Origin: Allobosea sp. Root381
GTDB lineage: Bacteria > Pseudomonadota > Alphaproteobacteria > Rhizobiales > Beijerinckiaceae
Assembly (NCBI RefSeq): GCF_001429395.1
Contig: NZ_LMJT01000012.1
Location: 245,482 to 309,481, forward strand
Direction of reading: 5' to 3'
DNA: 64,000 nt
The notes beneath the pieces were generated by a model. The model searched no databases. It saw nothing but the letters and a program-made list of their open reading frames with translations, and had not been told where the DNA came from. Below are positions 54,490-63,455 of the stretch, piece by piece (the stretch's first letter is position 1; every line of letters begins with the position of its first letter). Made by a program: the position numbers and the translations under genes.

Positions 54490-55050
54490 ATGCATACGGA
54501 ATCGGACGACGAACTCGTCAAACGGATTGCCGGTGGCGAGCGGCTCGCGATGAAGGTGCTGTTTTCGCGGCACCAGACGCGGGTCTACCGTTTCGCGCTG
54601 CGGCTGCTGCGCGACGAGACGATGGCAGAGGATGTGACCGGTGACGTCTTCATGGACCTCTGGCGTCAGGCCAGCCGTTTCGAGGGGCGCGCCTCGGTTA
54701 CGACCTGGCTGCTCACCATCGCACGCAACAAATCCTACTCAGCCCTTCGCAAGCGCCGCGACGCCGGTCTCGACGACGACTACGCCGAAAGCATCGAGGA
54801 CGAGGCCGACGATCCGGAAGTCGTGCTGCAGAAACAGGACAAGGGTCTGGCGATCCGCGCCTGCCTCGCAAAGCTCTCCCGCGAGCATGCCGAGGTCATT
54901 GACCTCGTCTATTATCACGAGAGTTCGGTCGAGGAGGTCGCCCGGATCGTCGGCATTCCCGAGAACACGGTCAAGACGCGGCTCTTCCACGCCCGCAAGA
55001 ACCTCGGCGAGCTGCTCAAGACCGCCGGCATCGATCGGGGCTGGCCTTGA
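54490..55050 (+). CDS. ECF-family RNA polymerase sigma factor
   Basis: 186 residues. Region 2 is FSRHQTRVYRFALRLLRDET, MAEDVTGDVFMDLWRQASRF (core binding and -10 recognition), linker with acidic residues, and region 4 HAEVIDLVYYHESSVEEVAR, IVGIPENTVKTRLFHARKNL (helix-turn-helix for -35). The next gene begins 78 bases later and looks like its anti-sigma factor, followed by a secreted protease. ATG 54490 follows GAGGGC. Confidence 0.95.
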   Translation: MHTESDDELVKRIAGGERLAMKVLFSRHQTRVYRFALRLLRDETMAEDVTGDVFMDLWRQASRFEGRASVTTWLLTIARNKSYSALRKRRDAGLDDDYAESIEDEADDPEVVLQKQDKGLAIRACLAKLSREHAEVIDLVYYHESSVEEVARIVGIPENTVKTRLFHARKNLGELLKTAGIDRGWP

Positions 55051-55128
55051 GGGCGGCCGGGTGAGCCAGGCCCGTTACGATCCGCCGATGCCGATCCGCC
55101 CTTCATCGAGCCGTCCGGGAGTTCAGTC

Positions 55129-55803
55129 ATGACCGACGCCATCGCGAACGACCCGAAGCGCGCCGAGCTCGAGCTGCTGCTCCCCTTCTATGCCAATGGA
55201 CGTATCTCGGCCGCCGACAAGGCGCGGATCGAGGCGGCGCTCGCAACCGACCCCGAACTCCGCCAGCGGCTCGAGATCATCCGTGACGACATGGCCGAGA
55301 CGACGCTGCTCAACGAGAGCCTTGGCGCGCCGTCGCCGCGTGCTCTCGACCGGCTGATGGCCGGGATCGAGGCCGAGCCGCGCAAGCTCGGCCTGTTCGC
55401 CACTGCCAAGGGCGGCCTCATGACCCGGCTGGGCAAACTGCTGGCCGCGCAGCCGCCGCGGCGGCTCGCCTATGCCGGTGCGGCCGCCTGCGCACTGATC
55501 GCGATCCAGGGTGCGGCGCTGACCGGTGTCGCCATGCGCGGCGGCGGCTTCGAGACGGCCTCGGTGCCCGCCGCGAGCTCGGAGCGTTACGTGCTGCTGA
55601 GCTTCGCAGCCGATGCCAGGGCCGGCGATATCGCATCGTTCTTCAGGCGCTTCGACGCCTCGGTGGTCGATGGGCCGCGCTCCAACGGCTATTTCAAGGT
55701 GCGCGTCGGCGACGCCTCGCTGACGCCGGCGCAGGTTGATGCCATCGCGGCGCGGATGAAGGCGGAAGCCACGATCGTGAGTTTCGTCGCGCCCGCGCCT
55801 TGA
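55129..55803 (+). CDS. Membrane anti-sigma factor-like protein
   Basis: 224 residues. The N-terminal cytoplasmic part (ELELLLPFYANGRISAADKA, RIEAALATDPELRQRLEI) looks like a zinc-less anti-sigma domain; a single membrane helix AYAGAAACALIAIQGAALTG near residues 118-137 follows, then a periplasmic domain (YVLLSFAADARAGDIASFFR, FKVRVGDASLTPAQVDAIAA). The order sigma, anti-sigma, protease is repeated in many Hyphomicrobiales. The HxxxCxxC zinc motif of ZAS proteins is absent. Confidence 0.85.
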   Translation: MTDAIANDPKRAELELLLPFYANGRISAADKARIEAALATDPELRQRLEIIRDDMAETTLLNESLGAPSPRALDRLMAGIEAEPRKLGLFATAKGGLMTRLGKLLAAQPPRRLAYAGAAACALIAIQGAALTGVAMRGGGFETASVPAASSERYVLLSFAADARAGDIASFFRRFDASVVDGPRSNGYFKVRVGDASLTPAQVDAIAARMKAEATIVSFVAPAP

Positions 55804-55934
55804 CGCCATGGACGCGGCGGCGGATGAGCGGCATTCTGGTAGCTTGACGCAACGACAGGGCGTCGGGCCGAAAGTGGAATGCGATTCTCGGAAAAGCCGA
55901 CGCATAATCAAAAGCTGTAGCATCGGGAGAGCGC

Positions 55935-57422
55935 ATGATGACGTTGGCCCGCCCCCTTGACCGTCACTGCGCTGGCTCTGCCGTGCGCCTTGCCGGCGGA
56001 TGCTGCCTCGCTCTCATGCTGGCACTGGGCGCCGCTCCGGTTTCAGCACAACAATCGTCAGGGAGCGGCTCGCCTTCGGTCGGCCCGTCCGGCGATTCGG
56101 GTTCGGCCGGAACTGGCCAAGCGAACCGTTCGATCCGGGTCACGCCACCGGCCTGGCAATTGCCGCCGGCCCTTGGCGGCCCCCCGACCCCGGGCCAATC
56201 CCGCACCGTCGTGCCGGCGGCGGACGAGACGCGCTTCGTTCCCGACGAGATCCTGTTCGAGCTCGCGCCGGATGCGCAGGCCGAAACGGTGCTGCAGCGC
56301 TATGGCGCAACGCTGATCACGAGCCGCCGGGTCGAGCTCGCCGGGACGACGATCATCCGGGCGAAGCTGGAGGCCGGGCGCGACTTGCGCAGCGTGCTGG
56401 TGCAGATGGCCGGCGACAACGCCATCGCCGGGGCACAGCCCAACTTCACTTACGAACTCCAGCAGGAGAGGCCACGGCCGGTCAGCACGACCGCTTCCGG
56501 CGGACGCCCGGACGTCCCGGCGCGGCTCTCCGATCCCGCCGCCGTCCGGACCACCCCGGCACCGCGGCGCGACCTGCCGCCGCAATATGTCGTCGACAAG
56601 CTGCGCCTCGGCGATGTGCACAAGCTGGCGCGGGGGGCGAGCATCCGCGTCGCCGTGATCGATTCCGGCGTCGATATCGGCCATCCCGAACTGCGCGGCG
56701 CCGTGGCCGGAGTTTACGATGCGCTCGACGAGGATTTCGTCCCGCATTCCCATGGCACGGCGATGGCGGCGGCGCTGGTGGCGCAGGGCCAGCTCCAGGG
56801 CGTCGCTCCCGCTTCGCGGCTGCTCGCGGCGCGCGCTTTTTCGGGCCGGGCCAGTTCGGCCTCGGCCAGCGGCACGAGCCTGCACATCATGGCGGCGATC
56901 GAATGGGCGGTGGGCCAGGGCGCGCGGGTCATCAATCTCAGCTTCGCAGGACCGCAGGACCGGCTGCTCTCGCGCGGGCTCGCGGGACTCACGGCCAAGG
57001 GGATGATCGCGGTCGCCGCGGCCGGCAATGGCGGGCCGCGCGCCGCGGCGCTCTATCCCGGTGCCGACCCGAACGTGATCGCGGTTACGGCGACCGATGC
57101 CGACGACAGGATCTTCCCGCGTGCCAATCGGGGCGGCTACATCACTTTGGCGGCGCCCGGGGTCGACGTGCTCGCCGCCGAGCCGCAGGGGCGCTACGCC
57201 TTTTCCTCAGGCACCTCGATCGCCGCCGCGCATGTCTCGGGGCTGGTCGCCCTCTTGCTCGAGAAGCGGCCCGATCTCGATCTGGATGGCGTTCGCCGGC
57301 TCCTGACGGAAAGCGCCATCGACCTCGGCTCGCGGGGGCGGGACCCGGTCTATGGCGCTGGCCGTATCGATGCCGCCGCGGCGCTGGCGCGGGCCATGCC
57401 GGTCACGGCCTCGCGGCCATGA
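55935..57422 (+). CDS. Secreted subtilisin-like serine protease (S8)
   Basis: 495 residues. Signal (AGGCCLALMLALGAAPVSAQ), a low-complexity G/S/P stretch, an inhibitor-like propeptide (RFVPDEILFELAPDAQAETV ...), and the S8 catalytic domain with Asp in IRVAVIDSGVDIGHPEL, His in VPHSHGTAMAAALVAQG and Ser in YAFSSGTSIAAAHVSGLVAL; the oxyanion asparagine is in VAAAGNGGPRAA. It should act outside the cytoplasm. Downstream of the sigma/anti-sigma pair, it may either be a target of that sigma factor or take part in signalling. Confidence 0.93.
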   Translation: MMTLARPLDRHCAGSAVRLAGGCCLALMLALGAAPVSAQQSSGSGSPSVGPSGDSGSAGTGQANRSIRVTPPAWQLPPALGGPPTPGQSRTVVPAADETRFVPDEILFELAPDAQAETVLQRYGATLITSRRVELAGTTIIRAKLEAGRDLRSVLVQMAGDNAIAGAQPNFTYELQQERPRPVSTTASGGRPDVPARLSDPAAVRTTPAPRRDLPPQYVVDKLRLGDVHKLARGASIRVAVIDSGVDIGHPELRGAVAGVYDALDEDFVPHSHGTAMAAALVAQGQLQGVAPASRLLAARAFSGRASSASASGTSLHIMAAIEWAVGQGARVINLSFAGPQDRLLSRGLAGLTAKGMIAVAAAGNGGPRAAALYPGADPNVIAVTATDADDRIFPRANRGGYITLAAPGVDVLAAEPQGRYAFSSGTSIAAAHVSGLVALLLEKRPDLDLDGVRRLLTESAIDLGSRGRDPVYGAGRIDAAAALARAMPVTASRP

Positions 57423-57456
57423 GAGCTTGCCGTCCTTGCGATCGAAGCCGCGCTAG

Positions 57457-57924
57457 CTAAGTCGTTCCCTTCGCGCTGGAGCCGAGGCGCCGCGCCGGCT
57501 CGTACTGGCCTTCGAGGCGATTGGCGTGGCGGTGGAGCAGCCGCCAGCCGCCCTCCTCGAAGCGAAAGACGTGGGTGACGCGGTTGGTCCATTGCGTCGG
57601 CCGGTCCATGTCGGGCAGCGTGACGTTGAACGTCTCGATCTCGGTGGTGCAGGCGAGCTCGGTTCCGACGACGGTGGTGATGGTACGGTGGCTGACGGTG
57701 CCGCCCCGGAACTGCTTCGCCGCCCAGTCCCAGCGCTGCGAGACGTCGTCCCAGCCCTTCTCGTAGCCGCCCCAGCCATACATGCTGGTGGCGTCGTCGG
57801 CGTGGGAATAGAGCGTCTTGATCGGCCCGACATCGCCGTTCGCGACATGGGCCAGTGCGTCGTGGAGCGCAGCGAGTGCCGCAGGGAAGGCCTCTGCCGG
57901 CGAGAGCGTCGATGACCGGTCCAT
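57457..57924 (-). CDS. SnoaL/NTF2-like protein
   Basis: 155 residues, NTF2-like cone fold: ALAALHDALAHVANGDVGPI, KTLYSHADDATSMYGWGGYE, CTTEIETFNVTLPDMDRPTQ, WTNRVTHVFRFEEGGWRLLH. Similar to DUF4440/SnoaL-3 proteins with enzymatic or binding roles on small molecules. ATG 57924 has AGGAGGTG directly upstream; a GTG two codons before is part of that site. Converges with the protease gene. Confidence 0.85.
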   Translation of the reverse strand: MDRSSTLSPAEAFPAALAALHDALAHVANGDVGPIKTLYSHADDATSMYGWGGYEKGWDDVSQRWDWAAKQFRGGTVSHRTITTVVGTELACTTEIETFNVTLPDMDRPTQWTNRVTHVFRFEEGGWRLLHRHANRLEGQYEPARRLGSSAKGTT

Positions 57925-58056
57925 GTGCACCTCCAGGAAGCCTCCGTGAAGCTTGGGAAGCTAACACGCCGGCCGGTCCATCATTCAAGTACCGCCCTAT
58001 CGTTTCCACGCGCCTGCCGCTTGACCTTCCGTGCCGCATCGGACTGATGTCGCGCC

Positions 58057-59211
58057 ATGCCCCGCCCGAGACTTCTCTTCGTCGCGACCGAGGACTGGTT
58101 CTTCGCTTCGCATTTCCTGCCGATGGCGCGTGCCGCCCGCGAGCTCGATTTCGAGGTCGCGGTGATCGCGCGCGAGCGCAAGCATCGCCGCGTGATCGAG
58201 GCCGCTGGCGCGCGGCTGATCGCGCTGGAGGCGGAGCGCCGCAGTCTCGATCCGCGCGCTTTGTTCCGGCAGGTGACGGCGCTGCGACGACTGATCGAGG
58301 CCGAGCGCCCCGACATCCTGCACTGCATCGCGCTGAAACCGATCGCGCTGGCGGGCCTCGCGGGGCGGCTCGCGGGCGTCGAGCGCAGGGTCTATGCGCT
58401 GACCGGGCTCGGCTTTCTCGGCGCGCGGCAGGACATCGCGGCGCGCGCGGCGCGGCTCGCGGCGACGCTCTGGCTGCGCGGCGCTGTCGACGGCCCGCAG
58501 GTGCGCTTCCTCTTCGAAAATCCGGATGATCCGGTGACCCTCGGGCTCGACCCGCAGGATGCGAACAAGGTCGCGATCGTCGGTGGGGCCGGCGTCGACC
58601 CCTTGCTGCTGATGCCGGAGCCGATGCCGGCGACGCCGCCCTTCAAGGTCGCTCTGGTGGCGCGGATGCTCTGGTCCAAGGGCATCGATCTCGCCGTCGA
58701 GGCCGTGCGGCTGGCGCGGGCCGAGGGCGCGCGGGTCGAGCTGACCATCCATGGTGCGCCCGACCCGTCCAACCCCAAGGCGATCCCCGAGGACACCCTC
58801 AAGCAATGGGCGGCGCGGCCGGGCATCAACTGGGCCGGGCCGACGCGCGACATCGAGGGGGTCTGGCGCGGGCACCACCTCTGCATCCTGCCCTCGCGCG
58901 GGGGCGAGGGCCTGCCGCGCACCATCCTGGAGGCTGCCGCCTGCGGGCGCGCGATCCTGACGACCGATGTGCCGGGCTGCCGCAGCTTCGTCCGCGACGG
59001 TCAGGACGGCCTGGTCGTGCCCGTCGACGATGCCGCGGCGCTGGCGCAGGCGCTGACCGTCTTTGCCCGCTCGCCGGCGCTGGCCGAGCGGATGGGGGCG
59101 AGCGCCCGGGCCCGGCTGCTCGACGGCCATACCGAGCGCGATGTCATGAATGCGGTGAAGGCGCTCTACCGCTCGATGCTCGCGCGGCCGACCACGGATG
59201 TCGCGGCGTGA
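58057..59211 (+). CDS. Glycosyltransferase family 4
   Basis: 384 residues, GT-B. N-terminal acceptor domain RPRLLFVATEDWFFASHFLP, with DILHCIALKPIALAGLAGRL resembling the WbpA/PglA-like undecaprenyl-linked sugar transferases; donor domain KVALVARMLWSKGIDLAVEA, LPSRGGEGLPRTILEAAACG with the E-x7-E motif, and VRDGQDGLVVPVDD. Probably works in lipid-linked glycan synthesis at the inner membrane. Its stop overlaps the next gene (GTGA). Confidence 0.9.
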   Translation: MPRPRLLFVATEDWFFASHFLPMARAARELDFEVAVIARERKHRRVIEAAGARLIALEAERRSLDPRALFRQVTALRRLIEAERPDILHCIALKPIALAGLAGRLAGVERRVYALTGLGFLGARQDIAARAARLAATLWLRGAVDGPQVRFLFENPDDPVTLGLDPQDANKVAIVGGAGVDPLLLMPEPMPATPPFKVALVARMLWSKGIDLAVEAVRLARAEGARVELTIHGAPDPSNPKAIPEDTLKQWAARPGINWAGPTRDIEGVWRGHHLCILPSRGGEGLPRTILEAAACGRAILTTDVPGCRSFVRDGQDGLVVPVDDAAALAQALTVFARSPALAERMGASARARLLDGHTERDVMNAVKALYRSMLARPTTDVAA

Positions 59212-59891
59212 GCGCGCCTGCTGCCGAACTCGACCGGCGTGGCTTCATCCTGGAGCACACCCGCCTCCTGCCCGTGCCGCATGCGCCCGAGATCGGCCTG
59301 CATGTTGCGCAGGAGGCGACGGAGCTCTGGCAGAAGACCGAGGACGAACTCGCCACGATCGGGCTGCCGCCGCCGTTCTGGGCCTTCGCCTGGGCCGGAG
59401 GCCAGGCGCTGGCGCGCTATCTGCTCGACGATACCAGCATCGTGCGCGGCCGGCGCGTGCTGGATTTTGCCAGCGGTTCCGGACTGGTCGCGATCGCGGC
59501 GGCGAAGGCGGGTGCGGCCGCGGTCGAGGCCTGCGACATCGATGCCTTCGCGGCGGAGGCGATCGCCATCAATGCCGACGCCAATGCGGTGCGGATCGCG
59601 GTCAGGCTCGACGGCCTCGTCGGTCGCGACGAGGGCTGGGACGTCGTCTGCGCCGGGGACGTCTGCTACGAACGGGCCATGGCCGAGCGCGTGATCGCCT
59701 GGCTGGAGCAGCTGGCGGCGCGGGGCGCGCAGGTGCTGATCGGGGACCCCGGCCGCAGCTACCTGCCCAGGGCGCGGCTGGAGACCCTGGCGAGCTACGC
59801 CGTGCCGGTGACGCGCTCGCTTGAGGATGCCGAAATCAAGCAGAGCTCGGTCTGGCGCCTGAAGGGCGAGGGCGTTCGGCTAACGGTGTGA
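59208..59891 (+). CDS. METTL20-like protein lysine methyltransferase
   Basis: 227 residues, class I SAM-dependent. LPPPFWAFAWAGGQALARYL and VLDFASGSGLVAIAAAKAGA (motif I) with VEACDIDAFAAEAIAINADA and WDVVCAGDVCYERAMAERVI are typical of the METTL20/ETFB-KMT group. Human METTL20 methylates lysines of the electron-transfer flavoprotein beta subunit; a bacterial homologue has similar activity. GTG start overlapping the glycosyltransferase stop. ETF genes are not in the window. Confidence 0.87.
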   Translation: MSAPAAELDRRGFILEHTRLLPVPHAPEIGLHVAQEATELWQKTEDELATIGLPPPFWAFAWAGGQALARYLLDDTSIVRGRRVLDFASGSGLVAIAAAKAGAAAVEACDIDAFAAEAIAINADANAVRIAVRLDGLVGRDEGWDVVCAGDVCYERAMAERVIAWLEQLAARGAQVLIGDPGRSYLPRARLETLASYAVPVTRSLEDAEIKQSSVWRLKGEGVRLTV

Positions 59892-59958
59892 ACAAGAAGG
59901 CTCGCCATCCCGGGCCAAGTGCGGGATGACGCGCGGTTCCGTCCAGAATCCGTTCACG

Positions 59959-61470
59959 CTAGGCGGCGTCGCGGGCCTTGGGCTTCGCCGGCATGCGGCC
60001 ATCCTGTGTGCGGAAGGTCGAGACGAGCTCGTTGAGCTGGGCGATCTGGTCGAGGAGCGTGCGGGCGGAGGCGGCGCTCTGTTCGGCGAGCGCGGCGTTC
60101 TGCTGCGTGATCCCGTCCATATGCGTGACCGCCTGGTTCATCCCGTCGATGCCCCTGGCCTGCTCTCCCGAGGCGCTGGCGATCTCCTCCACCGTGGCCG
60201 AGACGCGGGCCGAGGCGTCGACGATCTGCTCCAGCGTGTCGCCTGCCAGGCGCACGAGCTTGACGCCCTCGGTGACCTCGGCATCGGACGAGGCGATCAG
60301 CCCGGTGATACCCTTGGCGGCTTCCGAGGAGCGCTGCGCGAGCGCGCGCACTTCCGCCGCGACCACCGCGAAGCCGCGCCCGGCCTCGCCGGCGCGGGCG
60401 GCCTCCACGGCGGCGTTCAGCGCGAGCAGGTTGGTCTGGAAGGCGATGCCGTCGATCACGCTGGTGATCTCCGAGATCTTCTTCGAGGCCTCCTCGATGC
60501 GGGCCATGGCATCGGTCGCATCCTTGACGATGGTTCCGCCTGTGCGGGCGATCTTGGTCGCGTCGTCGGCGAGCTCGGCCGAGCGGCGCGAGGCCTGGGC
60601 CGAGGTCTTGACGGAGGCCGCGAGCTGCTCAGTGGTGGCGGCGCTTTCCTCCAGCGCCGCAGCCTGCTGCTCGGTGCGCGCCGACAGATCCTCGGCTCCG
60701 GTGTTGATCTCCAGCGAGGAGGCGGCGATGGCGGCCGAACTGGCCTTGATCGTCGCGACCATTCCCTCCAGCCGGGCCATGGCGTCGTTGAAGTTGTCGC
60801 GGATCAGCCCGTACTCCGCCGGGATGTCCTGGCCGATGCGGAAGGTCAGCTCGCCCCGGGCGAGGGCGGCCATGCCTTCGCTGACCTGGCGCACGGCCTT
60901 CTCGCGCTCGGCGGCAGTGGCGAGCTCGACGGCGCGGGCCTGTTCCTCAGCCCGGACACGGGCGCTCTCCGACGCGGCAAGATAGACCGATATGGCGTAA
61001 TCCATGTCGAGCAGCGCCGCCTTCACCAGCGCGCTGATCTCGGCGCTGCGCGCGGCCGCGCCCGCGACCTTGCCGCCGAAGCGCTGCCTCGGCCAGCGCG
61101 CTTCGAGCACCTCCGTGATCAGCTTCTCGAGGAGCAATGCGTAGCCGCCGATGTACCACCGCGGTTCCAGCCCGATGCGGGCATGCGTTTCCCCCACCCT
61201 TGTGACGCCGGCGACATAATCCTGGTCGAACTGGCCGGCCGCGATCCGTTGCCAGTGCGAGATCTGGCGCTGCTTGGCGCCCTCGACATGCTGGGCACCG
61301 CTGAAGAAGGAGCGGGTCTCGGGAAAGCTGGTGATCTGGCGGTAGAACGTGTCGAGCGCCCCGGGCAGGGCCTCCACCACGATCTCCCGGATATCGTTCA
61401 GATGCTCCTTCGCATGCGCATCGAACTGCAGGAAGGACAGGCGGTTGGCGAGGTGATCGGGGGCAGTCAT
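59959..61470 (-). CDS. Globin-coupled methyl-accepting chemotaxis protein
   Basis: 503 residues, no membrane helix. Residues ~1-165 are a protoglobin-type heme sensor ([40 protein letters not shown], probable proximal histidine in ETHARIG). A helical linker and HAMP-like segment (residues ~185-235) lead to the cytoplasmic signalling domain with the hairpin tip [40 protein letters not shown]. This is the HemAT/aerotaxis layout: oxygen binding changes kinase control through CheA/CheW. A C-terminal CheB/CheR pentapeptide is not evident. Confidence 0.94.
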   Translation of the reverse strand: MTAPDHLANRLSFLQFDAHAKEHLNDIREIVVEALPGALDTFYRQITSFPETRSFFSGAQHVEGAKQRQISHWQRIAAGQFDQDYVAGVTRVGETHARIGLEPRWYIGGYALLLEKLITEVLEARWPRQRFGGKVAGAAARSAEISALVKAALLDMDYAISVYLAASESARVRAEEQARAVELATAAEREKAVRQVSEGMAALARGELTFRIGQDIPAEYGLIRDNFNDAMARLEGMVATIKASSAAIAASSLEINTGAEDLSARTEQQAAALEESAATTEQLAASVKTSAQASRRSAELADDATKIARTGGTIVKDATDAMARIEEASKKISEITSVIDGIAFQTNLLALNAAVEAARAGEAGRGFAVVAAEVRALAQRSSEAAKGITGLIASSDAEVTEGVKLVRLAGDTLEQIVDASARVSATVEEIASASGEQARGIDGMNQAVTHMDGITQQNAALAEQSAASARTLLDQIAQLNELVSTFRTQDGRMPAKPKARDAA

Positions 61471-61618
61471 GGGCGGTTTCCAAGGCAGGCTGCCCGCCGC
61501 CGGTGGGCGGGCACGCTTCCCCTTAGGCTACCTTGGGTTAACGACCGATCACCCGTGTCCTGCCAAGTTTACATGGAAGTTATGCGGCCCATGACTTCGT
61601 GGGTTGCTAGCGTCCAGG

Positions 61619-62317
61619 TTAACGGCCGAGCATGAAGCTATCGAGAATGCGGAAACGGCTCGCGCGATCATCCTGCTTGAACACGACGATACGGTCGATC
61701 GCGACCGACCCGGCTGGGACGCGTTCCGAATGGGCGTGCGCAAGCGCCGCCTTGACGCCGTCCAGCTTTTCCGGCGGCAGCGAGCCGGTCAGCGTCATGT
61801 GGAAGCGGAAGGCGTCGCCGACATAGGGGTAGCCATAGGCTTCGAGACAGGCGCGCTCCGCCGGCGTCATCGGGCTGGCGAGCCGGCGCTCCCGATCGGC
61901 CGCGCTCAACGGCGCACGCAAAGGCTCGAAAGCCTGGACGATGTCGAAGGCGAGCTTCTGGAGTGCGCCGCTCGCCGCCGCCGGCGTCAGCGCGATGAAG
62001 CGGCCGAGCGCGGTGACGGCGAGGCCGGCCAGCGGCACCGGCGCGAGGCCGGCTGCGGTCTGGTGGGCGAAGGCGCGCAGCTGCCCTTCGCTGCGGCCAT
62101 CGGCTAGCTCGAAGGGCGCCTTCAGCGTGGCGTGGAAGCCGTAGCGGCGCGGCTCGGCCGTGCGCTGCGGCCAAGAGGTCGCGTCGCAGCCGAGCGGAGC
62201 GTCGAAGGCCACGTCCACGCCCGTATAGGCGTCATAGCCGAGCACCGCGCTGCCGAAGCGCCAGAGCGGATTGTCTGCGGCGGGCGCGTAGTAGATGGCG
62301 TAGCGCGGGCCGCTCAA
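61619..62317 (-). CDS. DUF1045 phosphonate-metabolism protein
   Basis: 232 residues. Two-H phosphoesterase-like (2'-5' RNA ligase fold) DUF1045 protein: RYAIYYAPAADNPLWRFGSA, RRYGFHATLKAPFELADG with the first H-x-T, FRFHMTLTGSLPPEKLDGVK with the second. These proteins follow phnM in C-P lyase clusters; a 5-phosphoribosyl cyclic phosphodiesterase-type role has been proposed for relatives. The start is TTG 62317, overlapping the phnM stop (TTGA); no ATG is available upstream in a sensible place. Confidence 0.88.
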   Translation of the reverse strand: MSGPRYAIYYAPAADNPLWRFGSAVLGYDAYTGVDVAFDAPLGCDATSWPQRTAEPRRYGFHATLKAPFELADGRSEGQLRAFAHQTAAGLAPVPLAGLAVTALGRFIALTPAAASGALQKLAFDIVQAFEPLRAPLSAADRERRLASPMTPAERACLEAYGYPYVGDAFRFHMTLTGSLPPEKLDGVKAALAHAHSERVPAGSVAIDRIVVFKQDDRASRFRILDSFMLGR

Positions 62318-63453
62318 AATGCGCGCTCGCCCTTCGACCAGACCGCGCCGATGACCGGTGTCGGGCCGAGGACCCGGAAGCGGACGAGGTCGGCGCGCAG
62401 GCCCTGCCTGAGATGGCCGCGATCCTTCAGGCCGAGGATGTCGGCAACCTTCCAAGTCACCATGCCCATGGCTTCCGGCAAGGCGATGCCATGGCTGGCA
62501 TTCAGCTTGACGACCGCCTGCAGCAGGCTTGCCGGCACATAATCCGAGGAGAGCCCGTCAAGGAGCCCCTTCTCGGCCAGCTCCGAGACGGAGACGCCGC
62601 CTGAATGCGAACCGCCGCGCACAACGTTCGGCGCGCCTGCGACTGTGGCGAGGCCATGCTGCCGCGCGGCCTCCGCCGCCACCACGGTCGTCGGGAACTC
62701 GGAGATCACCGCGCCCGATGCGACGCCGGCCTCGACATGGTCCGGCGTGGTGTCGTCATGCGTCGCGATCGGGATGCCGCGGCCGGAGAACATCTCGACG
62801 ATGGCGGACCAGTTCGCCGGGACATATTTGTGGCTTTCGGCCTGGCGCTCGCGCACATCCGTCTCGAACTCGGCTTCGCTCTTGCCGATGCCGAGGGAAT
62901 AGGTCTTCAGGTGCTCGATATTGCTCCACTGCCGCTGGCCGGGGGTGTGGTCCATCAGCGAGACGAGCTGGACAAGCTCATGCGTGCGATAGGGTTCGAC
63001 CTCGTCGAGCAGGAATGGGCTGGTCAGTTCGCAGCGCATGTGGATGCGGTGGTCGATGCGGAAGAGGTTCTGCTCCTGGCCGTCGGTCAGCGCTTTCATC
63101 AGGCCGTGGAAGATGTCCTTGCGGTAGTCCTTGGCCGAGAAGGGCGTGCCGGCGCAGACGGCGTCGTAGACGGTGGTGACGCCGGCAGCGGCCATCTGCG
63201 CGTCATGGACCAGGGCGGCTGCGAGCCCGTTCGGCCAGAAGACCTTTGGGCGCGGCATGAAGTGCTTTTCCATGTTGTCGGTGTGCATCTCGACGAGGCC
63301 GGGCGCGACATAGTCGCCGCCGACATCGATGGCGCCGGGAAGGGATGAGTTGCCCTGGTCTACTGCGACGATGCCGCTTCCGTCGAAGGCGATGGTGCCG
63401 GTGACGACCTCGTTCTCGAGGATCAGCTTGGCGTTGGTGAGAACGGTCTGCAT
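62314..63453 (-). CDS. phnM: Alpha-D-ribose 1-methylphosphonate 5-triphosphate diphosphatase PhnM
   Basis: 379 residues, amidohydrolase fold. Removes pyrophosphate to give ribose methylphosphonate 5-phosphate before C-P cleavage. Metal-binding and family motifs: DYVAPGLVEMHTDNMEKHFM, IPIATHDDTTPDHVEAGVAS, GAPNVVRGGSHSGGVSVSEL and DYVPASLLQAVVKL. Two bases after phnL, and overlapped by the DUF1045 gene. Confidence 0.96.
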   Translation of the reverse strand: MQTVLTNAKLILENEVVTGTIAFDGSGIVAVDQGNSSLPGAIDVGGDYVAPGLVEMHTDNMEKHFMPRPKVFWPNGLAAALVHDAQMAAAGVTTVYDAVCAGTPFSAKDYRKDIFHGLMKALTDGQEQNLFRIDHRIHMRCELTSPFLLDEVEPYRTHELVQLVSLMDHTPGQRQWSNIEHLKTYSLGIGKSEAEFETDVRERQAESHKYVPANWSAIVEMFSGRGIPIATHDDTTPDHVEAGVASGAVISEFPTTVVAAEAARQHGLATVAGAPNVVRGGSHSGGVSVSELAEKGLLDGLSSDYVPASLLQAVVKLNASHGIALPEAMGMVTWKVADILGLKDRGHLRQGLRADLVRFRVLGPTPVIGAVWSKGERAF

Positions 63454-63455
63454 CG

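Noticed and set aside
59905-59945. Short repeat-like hairpin after the METTL20-like gene (CATCCCGGGCCAAGTGCGGGATG)
   Set aside because: It can form a stem (CATCCCG/CGGGATG) but only one copy is in the window and there is no T run, so neither a repeat nor a terminator can be supported.
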